From: Bacteroidota bacterium
GTDB lineage: Bacteria; Bacteroidota; Bacteroidia; Bacteroidales; FEN-979
DNA length: 64,000 nucleotides
Direction of reading: 5' to 3'
NCBI GenBank assembly: GCA_026391805.1
Contig: JAPLDJ010000010.1
Span: 235,628-299,627, forward strand
Under the pieces are notes generated by a model. It was not told where the DNA came from, did not search any database, and was given only the letters and a program-made list of their open reading frames with translations. Position 1 is the first letter of the stretch. Every line of letters begins with the position of its first letter. A program made the translations under genes and the position numbers. This document shows positions 9,858 through 18,661 of this stretch, one piece after another.

Positions 9858-9955
9858 CCTTTCACTGTTCACTAATATTCTTGACAAAATCTCCCGGATT
9901 GAGTACCTTTATCAGGGAATAGATTTTCGAAACCAGAAACCCACAATCATCCTTT

Positions 9956-10107
9956 GATGTTGTATCAAAAGGTTAAAAATCGTTCACGCAAAGTACGCAA
10001 AGATGAAACGCGAAGTTCGCAAAGGGTTTAATTCCTGATATATACACTACCGTCCTTTGCGAAAGTCTTTGCGTTCTCTGCGAGAAACCAACTTTTGAGA
10101 CAACCTC
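9956..10107. repeat. MITE-like element, copy A
   Basis: Fills most of the 295-base spacer after the cyclase gene. Ends are inverted repeats: GATGTTGTATCAAAAG at the left and CTTTTGAGACAACCTC at the right. The inside is rich in CGCAAAG/CTTTGCG and can fold into a long imperfect hairpin. An inverted relative lies at 46824-46956 and shares the inner segments TTTAATTCCTGATAT and TTCTCTGCGAGAAACCAAC. No coding capacity. A miniature inverted-repeat element moved by an IS elsewhere is the likely reading. Confidence 0.6.
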
Positions 10108-10152
10108 CGGCGGTGAGTTTATTGAATCAAATCGTCATTAAAATAAATTCAG

Positions 10153-10437
10153 ATGGAAAATTTCAAGGAAGAATTTAAAGTCAAGAGTGAAGAAGTGATT
10201 GAGAAGGTAAAGGAACTTCTTCATGAAGGGAACGTCAGGAAGCTGATCATAAAGGATGAAGACGGGAAGACCTACCTCGAGATACCGGTTACATTCGGGA
10301 TCATCGGGGCAATCCTTGCCCCGGCCCTCGCTGCCGTCGGCGCCGTTGCAGCCATGGTAGCCAACCTGAAGATCGAAGTGATACGGACAGAGGAGCCTGA
10401 ACCGCCGAAACCACCCGAAGAAAAAAAGGAGAACTGA
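10153..10437 (+). CDS. DUF4342-type small protein
   Basis: The 94-residue protein has an amphipathic N-terminal helix (EEFKVKSEEVIEKVKELLHEG) and a beta-hairpin region (KLIIKDEDGKTYLEIPVT). A glycine/alanine-rich hydrophobic stretch (GIIGAILAPALAAVGAVAA) follows, and the tail is rich in proline and charged residues. This layout matches DUF4342, whose function is not known to me. The single hydrophobic segment may be membrane-active or a buried hairpin. It stands alone after the MITE-like element and is convergent with aroE, 11 bases from that gene's 3' end. Confidence 0.7.
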   Translation: MENFKEEFKVKSEEVIEKVKELLHEGNVRKLIIKDEDGKTYLEIPVTFGIIGAILAPALAAVGAVAAMVANLKIEVIRTEEPEPPKPPEEKKEN

Positions 10438-10448
10438 TCGAGCTCCGG

Positions 10449-11186
10449 CTATTCATTCCATATCCGGAACGACAATTCTGCCTGGTTTTCCAGCATGCTA
10501 AGTCCGTTCTGGGTTCGGGCGCTGGCCAGCGATCCCTTGGCGAGAAAATGCGTTACGGGAGGATTGTAAACGAGGTCATAAAGAAAATGCCCTTTTGAAA
10601 GCCATTTATAGGGAATGGGGGGAATTTCATTAACCGCCGGAAACGTTCCCAGAGGGGTGGCATTCACAATCAGTGTGTGCTTAATAAAGATGGTTTCCGT
10701 AATATCGTCATAAGAGATCGTTCCCGGCCCTTTCTGTGATCTCGAAACAAAGAGAACAGAAATGCCGATGGACTCCAGGGCGAAAGCAACTGCTTTTGCC
10801 GCTCCGCCTTTCCCCAGCACCAGCGCATGCTGATGGCCTGAAAAATCGGCGGAATTCAGAAATCCCGGAACATCCGTGTTGAACCCTTTCAGGCTTGCCT
10901 TACCGTCGTTCCTTGAGATCCGGATGGTATTCACTGCACCGACCTTTGCAGCCAGTTCATCAATTTCATCCAGGAACGGAATGATCTTCTCCTTGTAGGG
11001 AATGGTGACATTCAATCCTGCAAGGTCGGGCTGATCACGGATCAGGGCAGGGAATTCATCCAGCGAGGCAAGCGGAAAATCAAGGTAAACATGATCACGG
11101 ATGTGCTCATCCCTGAATTTGGCATAGAACCACGATGCCGACCAGGAGTGTGACAGGGGATTCCCGATCAGTCCGTAAGTGATCAT
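10449..11186 (-). CDS. aroE: Shikimate 5-dehydrogenase
   Basis: AroE reduces 3-dehydroshikimate to shikimate with NADPH in aromatic amino acid synthesis. The 245-residue length is normal to slightly short. The shikimate-binding motif GNPLSHSWSA is at residues 8-17. Catalytic K65 lies in NVTIPYKEK and D105 in NTDVPGF. The cofactor loop is LGKGGAAKA near residue 125, a small variation on GxGGxxxA. It starts 6 bases after the ComA-like gene, so the two are translated from one message. Confidence 0.95.
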   Translation of the reverse strand: MITYGLIGNPLSHSWSASWFYAKFRDEHIRDHVYLDFPLASLDEFPALIRDQPDLAGLNVTIPYKEKIIPFLDEIDELAAKVGAVNTIRISRNDGKASLKGFNTDVPGFLNSADFSGHQHALVLGKGGAAKAVAFALESIGISVLFVSRSQKGPGTISYDDITETIFIKHTLIVNATPLGTFPAVNEIPPIPYKWLSKGHFLYDLVYNPPVTHFLAKGSLASARTQNGLSMLENQAELSFRIWNE

Positions 11187-11192
11187 AGATTG

Positions 11193-11981
11193 TTACTCTA
11201 ATTTGAATTTTTTGAATTCTTCCGGAAGGAACCTGAAAAAGGTGTCGCCCCTGAGTCCCAGGCGCAAGGTTTCCAGCGGAATGATGTCGTTGGGTGCGAT
11301 GTTGCCCAGGTTCACATTGGCACCGAAATGCTGGATGAACCATGCCTGCTGTGATTTCAGCGGGGCTTCCCAGAGGATCTGGTTACTTTCGATCACCGCA
11401 AGGATCTTGTTGATCAGTACAGTATGTGCTTTCCCGCTGGGACGGTAGATCCCCACCGTTCCGCTTTCACGGGCTTCTGCGATCACCTTGAAAGCACCGG
11501 CTTCAAGTTCGGTCTTCATCATTTCGATCCAGCGTCCCGGGGCGATCAGGATCCCGGCCTCCTTGGCCCCTACCTCGGATAGAACGGTATAATTCCTTGA
11601 AAGGTCCTGGATGTATTCACACTTTTTATGGTGTTCGATCACCATCGAGCCGTCAGAGATCTCAACGGAGTCGATTCCCAGGTTATCGATGTACCGGCGG
11701 TAATCATCATATTTTCCGCGGATCAGGAAGGCTTCGAACAGGGTTCCTCCGACATAAACCTTGATGCCGGCATTCTGGTAGATCCTTACTTTTTCTTTCA
11801 CGCCGGGGGTGACATACGATGTTCCGAAACCAAGCTTGACAAAATCAGTCAGGTCGGCGCAGACAGAAACAAAATCTTCTGCTTCCCGGAGGCTGAGACC
11901 CTTGTCCATGACCATGGCAATACCGGATTTCCTTGGCTTTTGTGACCGTTCCGGTATCAGGGGGAGTAAGTTTTTATCCAT
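11193..11981 (-). CDS. Phosphosulfolactate synthase (ComA) family protein
   Basis: The 262-residue protein matches the ComA fold. In that family the enzyme adds sulfite to phosphoenolpyruvate to give phosphosulfolactate. Visible features are the barrel strands TDFVKLGFGTSYV, KVYVGGTLFEAF, SVEISDGSM and VLSEVGAKEAG, the last two carrying the acidic active-site type residues. I chose the ATG at 11981 (MDKNLLPLIPER); an in-frame start 12 codons upstream has no family support. It sits between a TPR gene and aroE with short gaps. Why this organism would make a sulfonate is unknown; precursors of sulfonolipids are one possibility. Confidence 0.82.
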   Translation of the reverse strand: MDKNLLPLIPERSQKPRKSGIAMVMDKGLSLREAEDFVSVCADLTDFVKLGFGTSYVTPGVKEKVRIYQNAGIKVYVGGTLFEAFLIRGKYDDYRRYIDNLGIDSVEISDGSMVIEHHKKCEYIQDLSRNYTVLSEVGAKEAGILIAPGRWIEMMKTELEAGAFKVIAEARESGTVGIYRPSGKAHTVLINKILAVIESNQILWEAPLKSQQAWFIQHFGANVNLGNIAPNDIIPLETLRLGLRGDTFFRFLPEEFKKFKLE

Positions 11982-12033
11982 ATGTGTAGTTTTGGAAGTT
12001 GTTCTTTCAGCAGACAAAAGGATTCACGTTGAA

Positions 12034-13446
12034 TCATTGACCCTTTTCGCGGTATCCTTCAATAATATCAGTGATGGTTTGGTTTTCCTTCAGGTCCGGA
12101 AAGGCCTTGAACATTTTCCGGTGCCCCTCGTAGTCGATGCCCAGGGCTTTCTCAAGCACTTCGCAGGCATGTTTTGTCTTCCCCGATTTCAGCAGGTAAA
12201 TGGAGCTTGCATAGAGGAAATCGGGATTGGCTTCATGCCATTTCGTTCCTTCTTTCAGCGTTTCAAGGGCATGATCAAATTCTTTCAGGTCTGCATACAC
12301 CATCGAGAGTTCCAGCCAGATCTCAGGATCATGGGGATCGAGCTCAATCACCTTCCGGTACGATTCAACTCCGTCATTGATCCTGTTCAGCTTTACCTGG
12401 ATATCACCCTTCAGGAACCAGTAATCAGGCACCGTCGGGGCGATGGAAATGGCACGTTCAATGTACGCCAGCGCCGACTGGTGGTTATTGATGGCATCAT
12501 AGGCAATTCCTGCGCCCAGCCATGCATCCCCGAATTCCGGATCAAGATCGGTGGCCTTGGTGTAATAATGGATGGCAGATTCATACTGTTCCATCTTCTC
12601 ATAACATTCGGCGATATAATAGAAGGTCAGCGGCTCCGGCTCCTCATAATAACTGGTCTCGAGGTAGGTCTCAATGGCCTTGTCGTACTTGTTCAGGTTC
12701 GCATAGCAATTCGCTTTGTTGAAGTAAGCCGATGCAAAGGTTTCGTCGATGGCGATGGCATAATCATAAGCCTCGATCGCCTTTTCGAAAAGCTCAAGGT
12801 TGCTGTAGGCGATGCCGAGGTTAAACCAGGCTGCCCGTGAAAAAGGATGTTTTTGAATGTAAGCGGTCAGGAAGGAGACGGCCTGGTCGGTTTGCCTGGA
12901 AATTTCGTAGCAGAAGGAAAGCTCGTACAGCAGCGTGTCATTCCCTGGATTATGCTCAAGCGCCCTGACCAGGTATTCAATGGTTTTTTCGTATTTCCCC
13001 AGGTTTTCGTATTCAAAGGCGATGTTCGAAAGGATCTCGTCCAGGTCGTCGGATTCATGAATGGCAAGGGTATATTCCTCGATGGCTTTCTCCGACTGGT
13101 CAAGCTGGCTGTAAAGATGCCCCTTGGCGAGGTGGACCTCGTAATCGTCAAAGCTGTTGCCTTCCAGTTCAGAAAGGATCTGCATGGCCTTGTCGTTCCG
13201 GTTGGTGGAAATAAGGTATTGCACCTTTTTCAGCAGAAGGCTTGTCTCTCCGGGGTATTGTTCAAAGGCAGCCTCCAGGCAGAAATTTGCGTTGCGGGTT
13301 TCGTTGTTGAAGAGGTAATATTCGATCAGTTCTTCGAATTCGTCAAGGTCGAAAAAATAATGCTCTCCTTCCTTGAGCATCTGCTCAAAGCGGTCAGCAA
13401 GCATCCGGATCTCAGGATCCGGGTATAATTCAAAAGGATCTTCCAT
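12034..13446 (-). CDS. TPR-repeat protein, first gene of the aroE operon
   Basis: The 470-residue cytoplasmic protein consists almost wholly of tetratricopeptide repeats from about residue 65 to 440. Examples are AWFNLGIAYSNLELFEKAIEAYDYAI and AWLGAGIAYDAINNHQSALAYIERAI. It has an acidic N-terminus and no signal peptide. It lacks any catalytic motif, so it probably serves as a protein-binding scaffold. A TACTTTTG box lies 38 bases upstream of the ATG. The ComA-like gene follows after 52 bases, then aroE. Confidence 0.85.
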   Translation of the reverse strand: MEDPFELYPDPEIRMLADRFEQMLKEGEHYFFDLDEFEELIEYYLFNNETRNANFCLEAAFEQYPGETSLLLKKVQYLISTNRNDKAMQILSELEGNSFDDYEVHLAKGHLYSQLDQSEKAIEEYTLAIHESDDLDEILSNIAFEYENLGKYEKTIEYLVRALEHNPGNDTLLYELSFCYEISRQTDQAVSFLTAYIQKHPFSRAAWFNLGIAYSNLELFEKAIEAYDYAIAIDETFASAYFNKANCYANLNKYDKAIETYLETSYYEEPEPLTFYYIAECYEKMEQYESAIHYYTKATDLDPEFGDAWLGAGIAYDAINNHQSALAYIERAISIAPTVPDYWFLKGDIQVKLNRINDGVESYRKVIELDPHDPEIWLELSMVYADLKEFDHALETLKEGTKWHEANPDFLYASSIYLLKSGKTKHACEVLEKALGIDYEGHRKMFKAFPDLKENQTITDIIEGYREKGQ

Positions 13447-13483
13447 TATGGGTCGTACCGCCCGGCTTCATTTAAAATCGCTG

Positions 13484-13491
13484 CAAAAGTA
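13484..13491 (-). promoter_or_regulatory. Predicted -7 box of the TPR/comA/aroE operon
   Basis: TACTTTTG on the minus strand matches TAnnTTTG and lies 38 bases upstream of the TPR gene. No good -33 element is seen. Confidence 0.5.
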
Positions 13492-13574
13492 CGAAATTTT
13501 TACCCTTGTCACAGCCGGTTCTCCATAGATTTCAATTTTTTTCAACAGGGACTTCCCATCCATTGAAAAAACCT

Positions 13575-13582
13575 TACTTTTG
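13575..13582 (+). promoter_or_regulatory. Predicted -7 box of the glmM-like gene
   Basis: TACTTTTG matches TAnnTTTG, 14 bases before the ATG at 13597, which implies a very short leader. It diverges from the TPR operon promoter about 90 bases away. Confidence 0.5.
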
Positions 13583-13596
13583 CCTCAAAACTGTTT

Positions 13597-15000
13597 ATGA
13601 GCCTGATAAAGTCGATATCCGGTATCAGGGGAACCATTGGTGGAAAACCCGGAGAAGGACTGACGCCGCCTGATATCGTAAAATACACTGCTGCATTCGC
13701 AACATTTATCCGGAGTCAACATCCCGAAGGACGTCTTCTGATCGTGATCGGGAGGGATGCCCGTCCGTCCGGTGGCATGGTGAGCGACCTCATTTCCGGC
13801 ACCTTGCTGGCCATGGGCGCTGATGTGCTCGACATCGGGCTGACCACCACGCCGACAACTGAACTCGCAGTAACCGATTCAGGCGCACATGGTGGAATCA
13901 TCATCACAGCCAGCCATAATCCGAAACAATGGAATGCCCTGAAGCTTCTCAATCACCTTGGCGAGTTTCTTTCAGCTGCCGATGGAGAAGATGTTGAAAA
14001 GATATCTGAAACCGCTGATTACAGGTTTGCAGAAGTGGCACAGCTTGGACGGTACAGTTATGATGATTCATACCTGTCAATGCACATAGAGAAGATCCTT
14101 GACCTGCCGCTGGTTGATACGGATGCCATTAAGAAGGCAAGGTTCAGCATAACGGTGGATGCCGTGAATTCCTCGGGCGGCATTGCAGTTCCGATGCTGC
14201 TGAAAGCGCTTGGAGTAAACAAGATCGATCCCATCAATTGTGAGCCCGATGGCGAATTCGCCCACAACCCCGAACCGCTGCCCGAGCACCTGGATGAGAT
14301 CTGTGCACGCGTGTCCAAGATCAGCGCCGACCTCGGTATCGTCGTCGACCCCGATGTGGACCGGCTGGCCATCATCAATGAAGTAGGGGAGCCATTCGGC
14401 GAAGAATATACCCTTGTTGCTGTTGCGGATTACGTTCTTAAGCACCAGCCCGGAAATACGGTTTCAAATCTTTCATCCACACAGGCCCTACGGATCATCA
14501 CGGAAAAGGCAGGAGGCGAATATTTTGCCTCCGCAGTGGGAGAGGTGAATGTAGTGGAACTGATGAAGAAGAAGAAGGCGGTCATCGGCGGCGAAGGAAA
14601 CGGCGGGGTGATCTACCCGGAACTGCATTACGGCCGCGATGCGCTCGTCGGGATCGCCCTGTTCCTGACACATCTTGCAAAATCAGGAAAAACATGTTCA
14701 GGACTGAGGGACAGCTATCCATCATTTTTTATTTCCAAGAACAGGATTGAATTCTCCCCGGAAATGGACATCGATGAGATTCTCAAAGGGATCATCCGGA
14801 AATACAAGGCCATGAAGATCGAAACGATTGATGGCGTCAAGATCCATTTTGAAGGAGAATGGGTCCATATGCGGAAATCCAACACGGAGAACATCATCCG
14901 TATCTATGCGGAAAGTGATCTCATGGCAAAAGCAGAGAACCTGGCCAAGAAGATCATCAACGATTTTAAGGAAATCCTGAACGAGAAAAACGAACGATGA
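13597..15000 (+). CDS. glmM: Phosphoglucosamine mutase / phosphohexomutase
   Basis: Members of this family move phosphate between C6 and C1 of hexoses; GlmM makes glucosamine 1-phosphate for peptidoglycan and LPS. The 467-residue protein has the N-terminal SGIRGTIGG, the active serine S106 in TASHNPKQWN, the metal loop VDPDVDRLAII, and the sugar loop GGEGNGGVIYPELHYGRDA. The C-terminal domain carries phosphate-binding residues. GlmM is preferred over a general phosphomannomutase because of the RGTIGG start and overall length; the exact substrate is not proven. Its stop overlaps the next gene's ATG. Confidence 0.88.
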   Translation: MSLIKSISGIRGTIGGKPGEGLTPPDIVKYTAAFATFIRSQHPEGRLLIVIGRDARPSGGMVSDLISGTLLAMGADVLDIGLTTTPTTELAVTDSGAHGGIIITASHNPKQWNALKLLNHLGEFLSAADGEDVEKISETADYRFAEVAQLGRYSYDDSYLSMHIEKILDLPLVDTDAIKKARFSITVDAVNSSGGIAVPMLLKALGVNKIDPINCEPDGEFAHNPEPLPEHLDEICARVSKISADLGIVVDPDVDRLAIINEVGEPFGEEYTLVAVADYVLKHQPGNTVSNLSSTQALRIITEKAGGEYFASAVGEVNVVELMKKKKAVIGGEGNGGVIYPELHYGRDALVGIALFLTHLAKSGKTCSGLRDSYPSFFISKNRIEFSPEMDIDEILKGIIRKYKAMKIETIDGVKIHFEGEWVHMRKSNTENIIRIYAESDLMAKAENLAKKIINDFKEILNEKNER

Positions 15001-15221
15001 CAAAAAAGAAAGCCCGGAAGCCGGTCCGGTACAGGACCATCAAGCTGAAACTGACGACCCGGCAAAAAAGGTCGCTGGAGAATTTCTGCAGGAGCCGCGG
15101 CACCACCCCCACAAAGATCATCAAGAAATCGATCCGCCCGCTGCTGGATAACTATGCTTCCTCAGCGCCAAGCATTCCGCAGGTATCAGCCAACCAATTG
15201 AAATTGTTTGGAACGGACTGA
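14997..15221 (+). CDS. Small basic protein coupled to glmM
   Basis: The 74-residue protein is very basic at its N-terminus (MTKKKARKPVRYRTIKLKLT). Its central segment, TTRQKRSLENFCRSRGTTPTKII, could fold as strand-helix-helix like a ribbon-helix-helix DNA-binding protein. The ATG overlaps the glmM stop in an ATGA junction, which indicates translational coupling. I do not recognise a family. It could be a DNA- or RNA-binding protein; this is inferred only from charge and predicted fold. Confidence 0.6.
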   Translation: MTKKKARKPVRYRTIKLKLTTRQKRSLENFCRSRGTTPTKIIKKSIRPLLDNYASSAPSIPQVSANQLKLFGTD

Positions 15222-15249
15222 TTTCATTCTTTTCCTTTGAGTTAATTAA

Positions 15250-15356
15250 TTCTTTGCGTTCTTTGCGTCGATTCTTTGCGCTCTTAGCGTGAAATAAAGT
15301 TTCACGCAGAGAACGCAAAGTCCAGAAAAATCTGGATCGCAAAGGACGCAAAGATG
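15250..15356. repeat. CGCAAAG-type intergenic hairpin between convergent genes
   Basis: Contains repeated CTTTGCG on one side and CGCAAAG on the other. The core is a 21-bp imperfect hairpin (arms 15274-15294 and 15300-15320, 18 of 21 matching, 5-base loop). It sits between the 3' ends of two convergent genes and could act as a two-way transcription stop, or be a REP-like element. The same family occurs at six places in the window. Confidence 0.7.
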
Positions 15357-15370
15357 ACTTCAAACACTAG

Positions 15371-15748
15371 TTACAGATTATTGGCGATTCGGTGAATATT
15401 CTCTTTTAACCTGTACGAATTAAAATTTATTAACAACGCCAGCTTCAGATTTGACAACTTCAGGTAGGTCAGCGTCTGAGCAAAATGAACAGGTGCCAGG
15501 TTTTCGATAGATTTAATTTCTATTATCACTTTCCCTTCAACCAGAAGATCCGGCCTGTAACCAACTTCTAAATTTATAGTTTTATAAATAAAAGGGAGAG
15601 GAACCTGTTGTTTAACATCGAGCCCTTTTTCCCTTAATTCAAAAGTAAGGGCGTGTTCATAGGCAGATTCAAGAAGACCTGGTCCGATTTGCTTATGCAG
15701 CATAATGGCAGTTCCGATCACAAGGAACGAAATTTTATTCTCATCCAT
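15371..15748 (-). CDS. GxxExxY family protein (PD-(D/E)xK nuclease-like)
   Basis: The 125-residue protein carries the family-naming motif GPGLLESAYEHAL, then a nuclease-like core GYRPDLLVEGKVIIEIKSIENL with the D...ExK arrangement. These genes are common in Bacteroidota, and their biological role is not established. The ATG at 15748 (MDENKISF) fits the family start; an upstream extension of 18 codons is rich in aromatic residues and unlikely. It is an isolated minus-strand gene enclosed by CGCAAAG repeats on both sides, which suggests an accessory gene. Confidence 0.85.
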   Translation of the reverse strand: MDENKISFLVIGTAIMLHKQIGPGLLESAYEHALTFELREKGLDVKQQVPLPFIYKTINLEVGYRPDLLVEGKVIIEIKSIENLAPVHFAQTLTYLKLSNLKLALLINFNSYRLKENIHRIANNL

Positions 15749-15810
15749 AAATACAATTTCTTCCTTAATCGGATAAAAACAAAAAGGTAATACCTTAAAC
15801 AAAAGTATTT

Positions 15811-15975
15811 TTTTGTCTTTGCGCTCTTTGCGCCAATTCTTTGCGCCCTTTGCGAGAAAAAAAGTTCACGCAAAGGACTTATAGACCCTATAGTCCAAGA
15901 TCTCAATGTCCGTAATGAACAGTGAACAGTGAACAGATTACAGTGAAGAAATAACAGATAACAGTGAACAGTTAG
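15811..15975. repeat. CGCAAAG cluster followed by GAACAGT heptad repeat
   Basis: 15817-15872 carries CTTTGCG units and an inverted CACGCAAAGG. 15916-15975 carries about seven degenerate 7-base units of the type GAACAGT/AACAGTG. Together they fill the 243 bases between recR and the GxxExxY gene. No gene is seen here. Confidence 0.7.
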
Positions 15976-15991
15976 GAGGGACCCATGATTA

Positions 15992-16618
15992 TCAGGATTT
16001 CTTTGCAAACATCACCTCGTAAAGTGTCCGGTTCAGGATTGATCTTCCCAGTGTGACTTCATCCGTAAATTCAAGTTCATCCCCGATCGAGACGCCGCGG
16101 GCGATGGTGGTGATCTTCAGCGGGAAATCCTTCAGCCTGCGGTAAAGGTAAAAGTTGGTCGTATCGCCTTCAATGGTGGTCGGCAGGGCAAGAACCACCT
16201 CTTTAACGGTTCCTTCCGCAACACGGTTCACGAGGCTTTCGATGGTCAGCTCCTCGGGACCGATGCCTTCCATGGGAGAGATGATCCCTCCGAGGACATG
16301 GTAAACACCACTCATCTGTCCGGTGTTTTCGATGGCCATCACGTCGCGGATGGTTTCAACGACACATACCGTTGAACGGTCCCTTTTCGCACTGGCGCAG
16401 ATCGAACAAACCTCGGTGTCGGAAATGTTGTGGCATTCGTTGCAATACCGGATCTCCTTCCGGAGCTTGATCACCGCATTTCCGAAGGCCTCCACCTCGG
16501 TGAGATCCCTGCGGAGAAGATGCAGCGCCAGGCGCAACGCAGTTTTCCGCCCGATGCCCGGCAGCCTCGACAATTCCGTCACTGCACTCTCAAGGAGTTT
16601 TGATGGATAGATGTTCAC
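15992..16618 (-). CDS. recR: Recombination mediator RecR
   Basis: RecR acts with RecO (and RecF) to load RecA on SSB-coated gaps. The 208-residue protein has the N-terminal helix-hairpin-helix [17 protein letters not shown] (about 19-35). A C4 zinc finger begins [16 protein letters not shown] (about 57-72), and the Toprim domain begins [14 protein letters not shown] and continues with [13 protein letters not shown]. Length and order are normal. A TACTTTTG box 93 bases upstream overlaps the promoter of the divergent MORN gene. Confidence 0.96.
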   Translation of the reverse strand: MNIYPSKLLESAVTELSRLPGIGRKTALRLALHLLRRDLTEVEAFGNAVIKLRKEIRYCNECHNISDTEVCSICASAKRDRSTVCVVETIRDVMAIENTGQMSGVYHVLGGIISPMEGIGPEELTIESLVNRVAEGTVKEVVLALPTTIEGDTTNFYLYRRLKDFPLKITTIARGVSIGDELEFTDEVTLGRSILNRTLYEVMFAKKS

Positions 16619-16696
16619 CGTTCTTCAGGGTTGACAGGATGATCTTGCATAAAATAAAACCAAAAGCAAAGCGTTATCGGGATGAAAAACATTCCC

Positions 16697-16718
16697 TACT
16701 TTTACGCCTTCAAAAGTA
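16697..16718. promoter_or_regulatory. Overlapping face-to-face -7 boxes of recR and the MORN gene
   Basis: TACTTTTA on the plus strand (16697-16704) and TACTTTTG on the minus strand (16711-16718) form an inverted repeat with a 6-base gap. The predicted transcripts would start inside each other's promoter and overlap, so the two genes may exclude each other. Confidence 0.45.
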
Positions 16719-16732
16719 CATCATTCATCCAT

Positions 16733-17494
16733 ATGAACATGAACCGATTCCTGATTTTTCTTCTCACAATCATGATTTCCATTTCCGGGTTTGCCCAGGA
16801 TACCATTAACCGGAAAGATGTCTCCGGGCGAAAACAGGGCTACTGGACAAAATCCGACAGTGCCGGTAAAAAATTATACGAAGGACATTTCAGGAACAAC
16901 ATTCCGTCAGGTACATTTATATATTATTATCCGACCGGAAGTCTGAAAGCGGTTTCGGTCTTCTCCGAGGATGGAAAAACAACCAAAACGACTTCTTACT
17001 TTTCCACCGGAAAGAAAAATGCGGAAGGCGCCTTTGTCAACGAAAAACGGGAGGGATTGTGGCGATTCTTCAGTGAGTTAGATGAAACCCTGGTTGCAGA
17101 AGAACTTTATAAGGACGGAAAAAAAGACGGGGTGGCGAAAACCTGTTTTCATGGAAAAGGAGTCGCCGAAGTGATCACCTGGAAGAACGGCATCCGGGAA
17201 GGGTTGTGGGAGCAGTATTTTGATGATGGTGTTGTAAAGCTTCGGTGTTCTTATAAAAATGACCTGAAGGAAGGCCCGATCACCGTATTTTATCCTACCG
17301 GTAAGAAATTCAATACTGGTCAATACCTTAACGGATACCCTGACGGGACCTGGCTGACCTATGACCTTGACGGTAAAATTACTGTAACCGATGTATATGA
17401 TCATGGTGTCCTCGTGAAAACCACAAAGCAACCTGACCCACCGGCGAAGGAGATTAAGGTGAAGGAGGAATTAAATAGCGAAATAACGAGATAG
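16733..17494 (+). CDS. Secreted MORN-repeat protein
   Basis: The protein of about 253 residues starts with a signal peptide (MNRFLIFLLTIMISISGFAQ). It continues with repeated MORN-like units such as GYWTKSDSAGKKLYEGHFRNN, GLWRFFSELDETLVAEELYKDG and GTWLTYDLDGKITVTDVYDHG. Proteins of this type are sometimes annotated as YwqK-family antitoxins, but the signal peptide here points to an envelope or periplasmic role. The start could be 16733 or 16739. The last residues (NSEITR) and the stop codon are encoded by a GCGAAAT heptad repeat, so the natural C-terminus has been replaced or extended by repeat DNA. Confidence 0.75.
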   Translation: MNMNRFLIFLLTIMISISGFAQDTINRKDVSGRKQGYWTKSDSAGKKLYEGHFRNNIPSGTFIYYYPTGSLKAVSVFSEDGKTTKTTSYFSTGKKNAEGAFVNEKREGLWRFFSELDETLVAEELYKDGKKDGVAKTCFHGKGVAEVITWKNGIREGLWEQYFDDGVVKLRCSYKNDLKEGPITVFYPTGKKFNTGQYLNGYPDGTWLTYDLDGKITVTDVYDHGVLVKTTKQPDPPAKEIKVKEELNSEITR

Positions 17495-17508
17495 CGAAAT
17501 AACTATCA
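17472..17508 (+). repeat. GCGAAAT heptad repeat at the MORN gene 3' end
   Basis: Units AATAGCGAAATAACGAGATAG run across the stop codon at 17494. The repeat codes for the last five or six residues and fills the 11-base gap to the convergent gene. Confidence 0.7.
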
Positions 17509-18660
17509 ATTATTCTGGTACTTGCCATATTTTTTATCATATTCTTCCTGGCCGAATACGTTAATGAACAATTGCCTGCCCTCCTCCGACAACTGATAAC
17601 ATCCGGGACGTTTAAAACGCTTTGCTGAATGGATCTCTTCTGCTTTACGGATCAGTTCCGTAGGCGGATCAGCAGAAGGCCTGCAATGTTCCCAGGTCTC
17701 TTTGATCAGCTCCAGTGATTCATCGGAATACCAGATACGCCTTGCTTTCAGCTCATTTAAAAAAGTTTCATGGTTGAAAATATCCTTCCATGCCAGGCCA
17801 AAATAATCGTAAAATATTTTCTCCTTTACTCTGAAGATTCCGGGGTTACATTCTTTGCATCTTTTAATGTTCTTCATGGTAACAGCCATGCTGGTCATGG
17901 ATGCCCACCGGGGATCATGAGGTGCAAAACTGCAGTATGAATCCAGCCAGTCGTGAAGGTAGCCAAACAAATTATCCCACCTCTGACAGATGGCATCCCT
18001 GCGATGGAAATCAGGCGCATATTTCCAGTCCAGTTTGATTCTTTCCAGTCCGAATTGCGTTGAATCAGGAATTCCAAACGGACTTGCTCCAGCCAGTTCA
18101 TCATATTTCACCAGCAATTCATTCGCTTTTTGAAGTTCAAGCGGCCATTCAAACATGGTGGCCACCCGGATGTCCAGTACTATACCTTCCCGGGTAACAA
18201 GGGATCCTTCCATTGCTTTGTTTAATCCTTTCTCTTCACAGATACGGAGAAAGACCGGGTACGAAATACCCGACCGGCCCAGGTCAACCACTTCCTGAAT
18301 GGCCGGGATAATGAGTTCCGATTTTGGAATACCCTTAAGGCTTTTAATGGAATTTTCATAAGCTTCCAACGTCTGCTGCAGTAGTTTTTCATCGCCGTCA
18401 TTCCCCGAATACGATTTTTTAGCCAGCTCTGACAATACCTCGCCATAAGCTGTGCCGAAATCCACCATCAGATGCCCGGTTGTAAGCTTGACGGAAAATT
18501 CACTGATGTCTCCCGTTTCGACAGCAAGTTGTTCCATGCGGGCCAGGGTACTTTTCATATTCTCAAAAGCGGTTCCTGATGCTTTTTTTTCTTCACATTC
18601 TTTCAGGAAATTGCGGAATGTGCCAAGCATTGAGTCAACATATATTTTTTCTATTGGCAT
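17506..18660 (-). CDS. Protein of unknown function, 384 residues
   Basis: I do not recognise a family. The protein is soluble, without a signal peptide, and rich in Glu, Lys and Trp. The middle has conserved-looking aromatic stretches (FGLERIKLDWKYAPDFHRRDAICQRW), and a pair of Cys in KRCKECNPGIF. The C-terminal part (GCYQLSEEGRQLFINVFGQEEYDKKYGKYQ) looks like a small helical domain. The ATG at 18660 (MPIEKIYVD) begins 1 base after the preceding gene's stop, so the pair is a tightly coupled operon and probably functions together. Confidence 0.7.
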   Translation of the reverse strand: MPIEKIYVDSMLGTFRNFLKECEEKKASGTAFENMKSTLARMEQLAVETGDISEFSVKLTTGHLMVDFGTAYGEVLSELAKKSYSGNDGDEKLLQQTLEAYENSIKSLKGIPKSELIIPAIQEVVDLGRSGISYPVFLRICEEKGLNKAMEGSLVTREGIVLDIRVATMFEWPLELQKANELLVKYDELAGASPFGIPDSTQFGLERIKLDWKYAPDFHRRDAICQRWDNLFGYLHDWLDSYCSFAPHDPRWASMTSMAVTMKNIKRCKECNPGIFRVKEKIFYDYFGLAWKDIFNHETFLNELKARRIWYSDESLELIKETWEHCRPSADPPTELIRKAEEIHSAKRFKRPGCYQLSEEGRQLFINVFGQEEYDKKYGKYQNN

Positions 18661-18661
18661 A

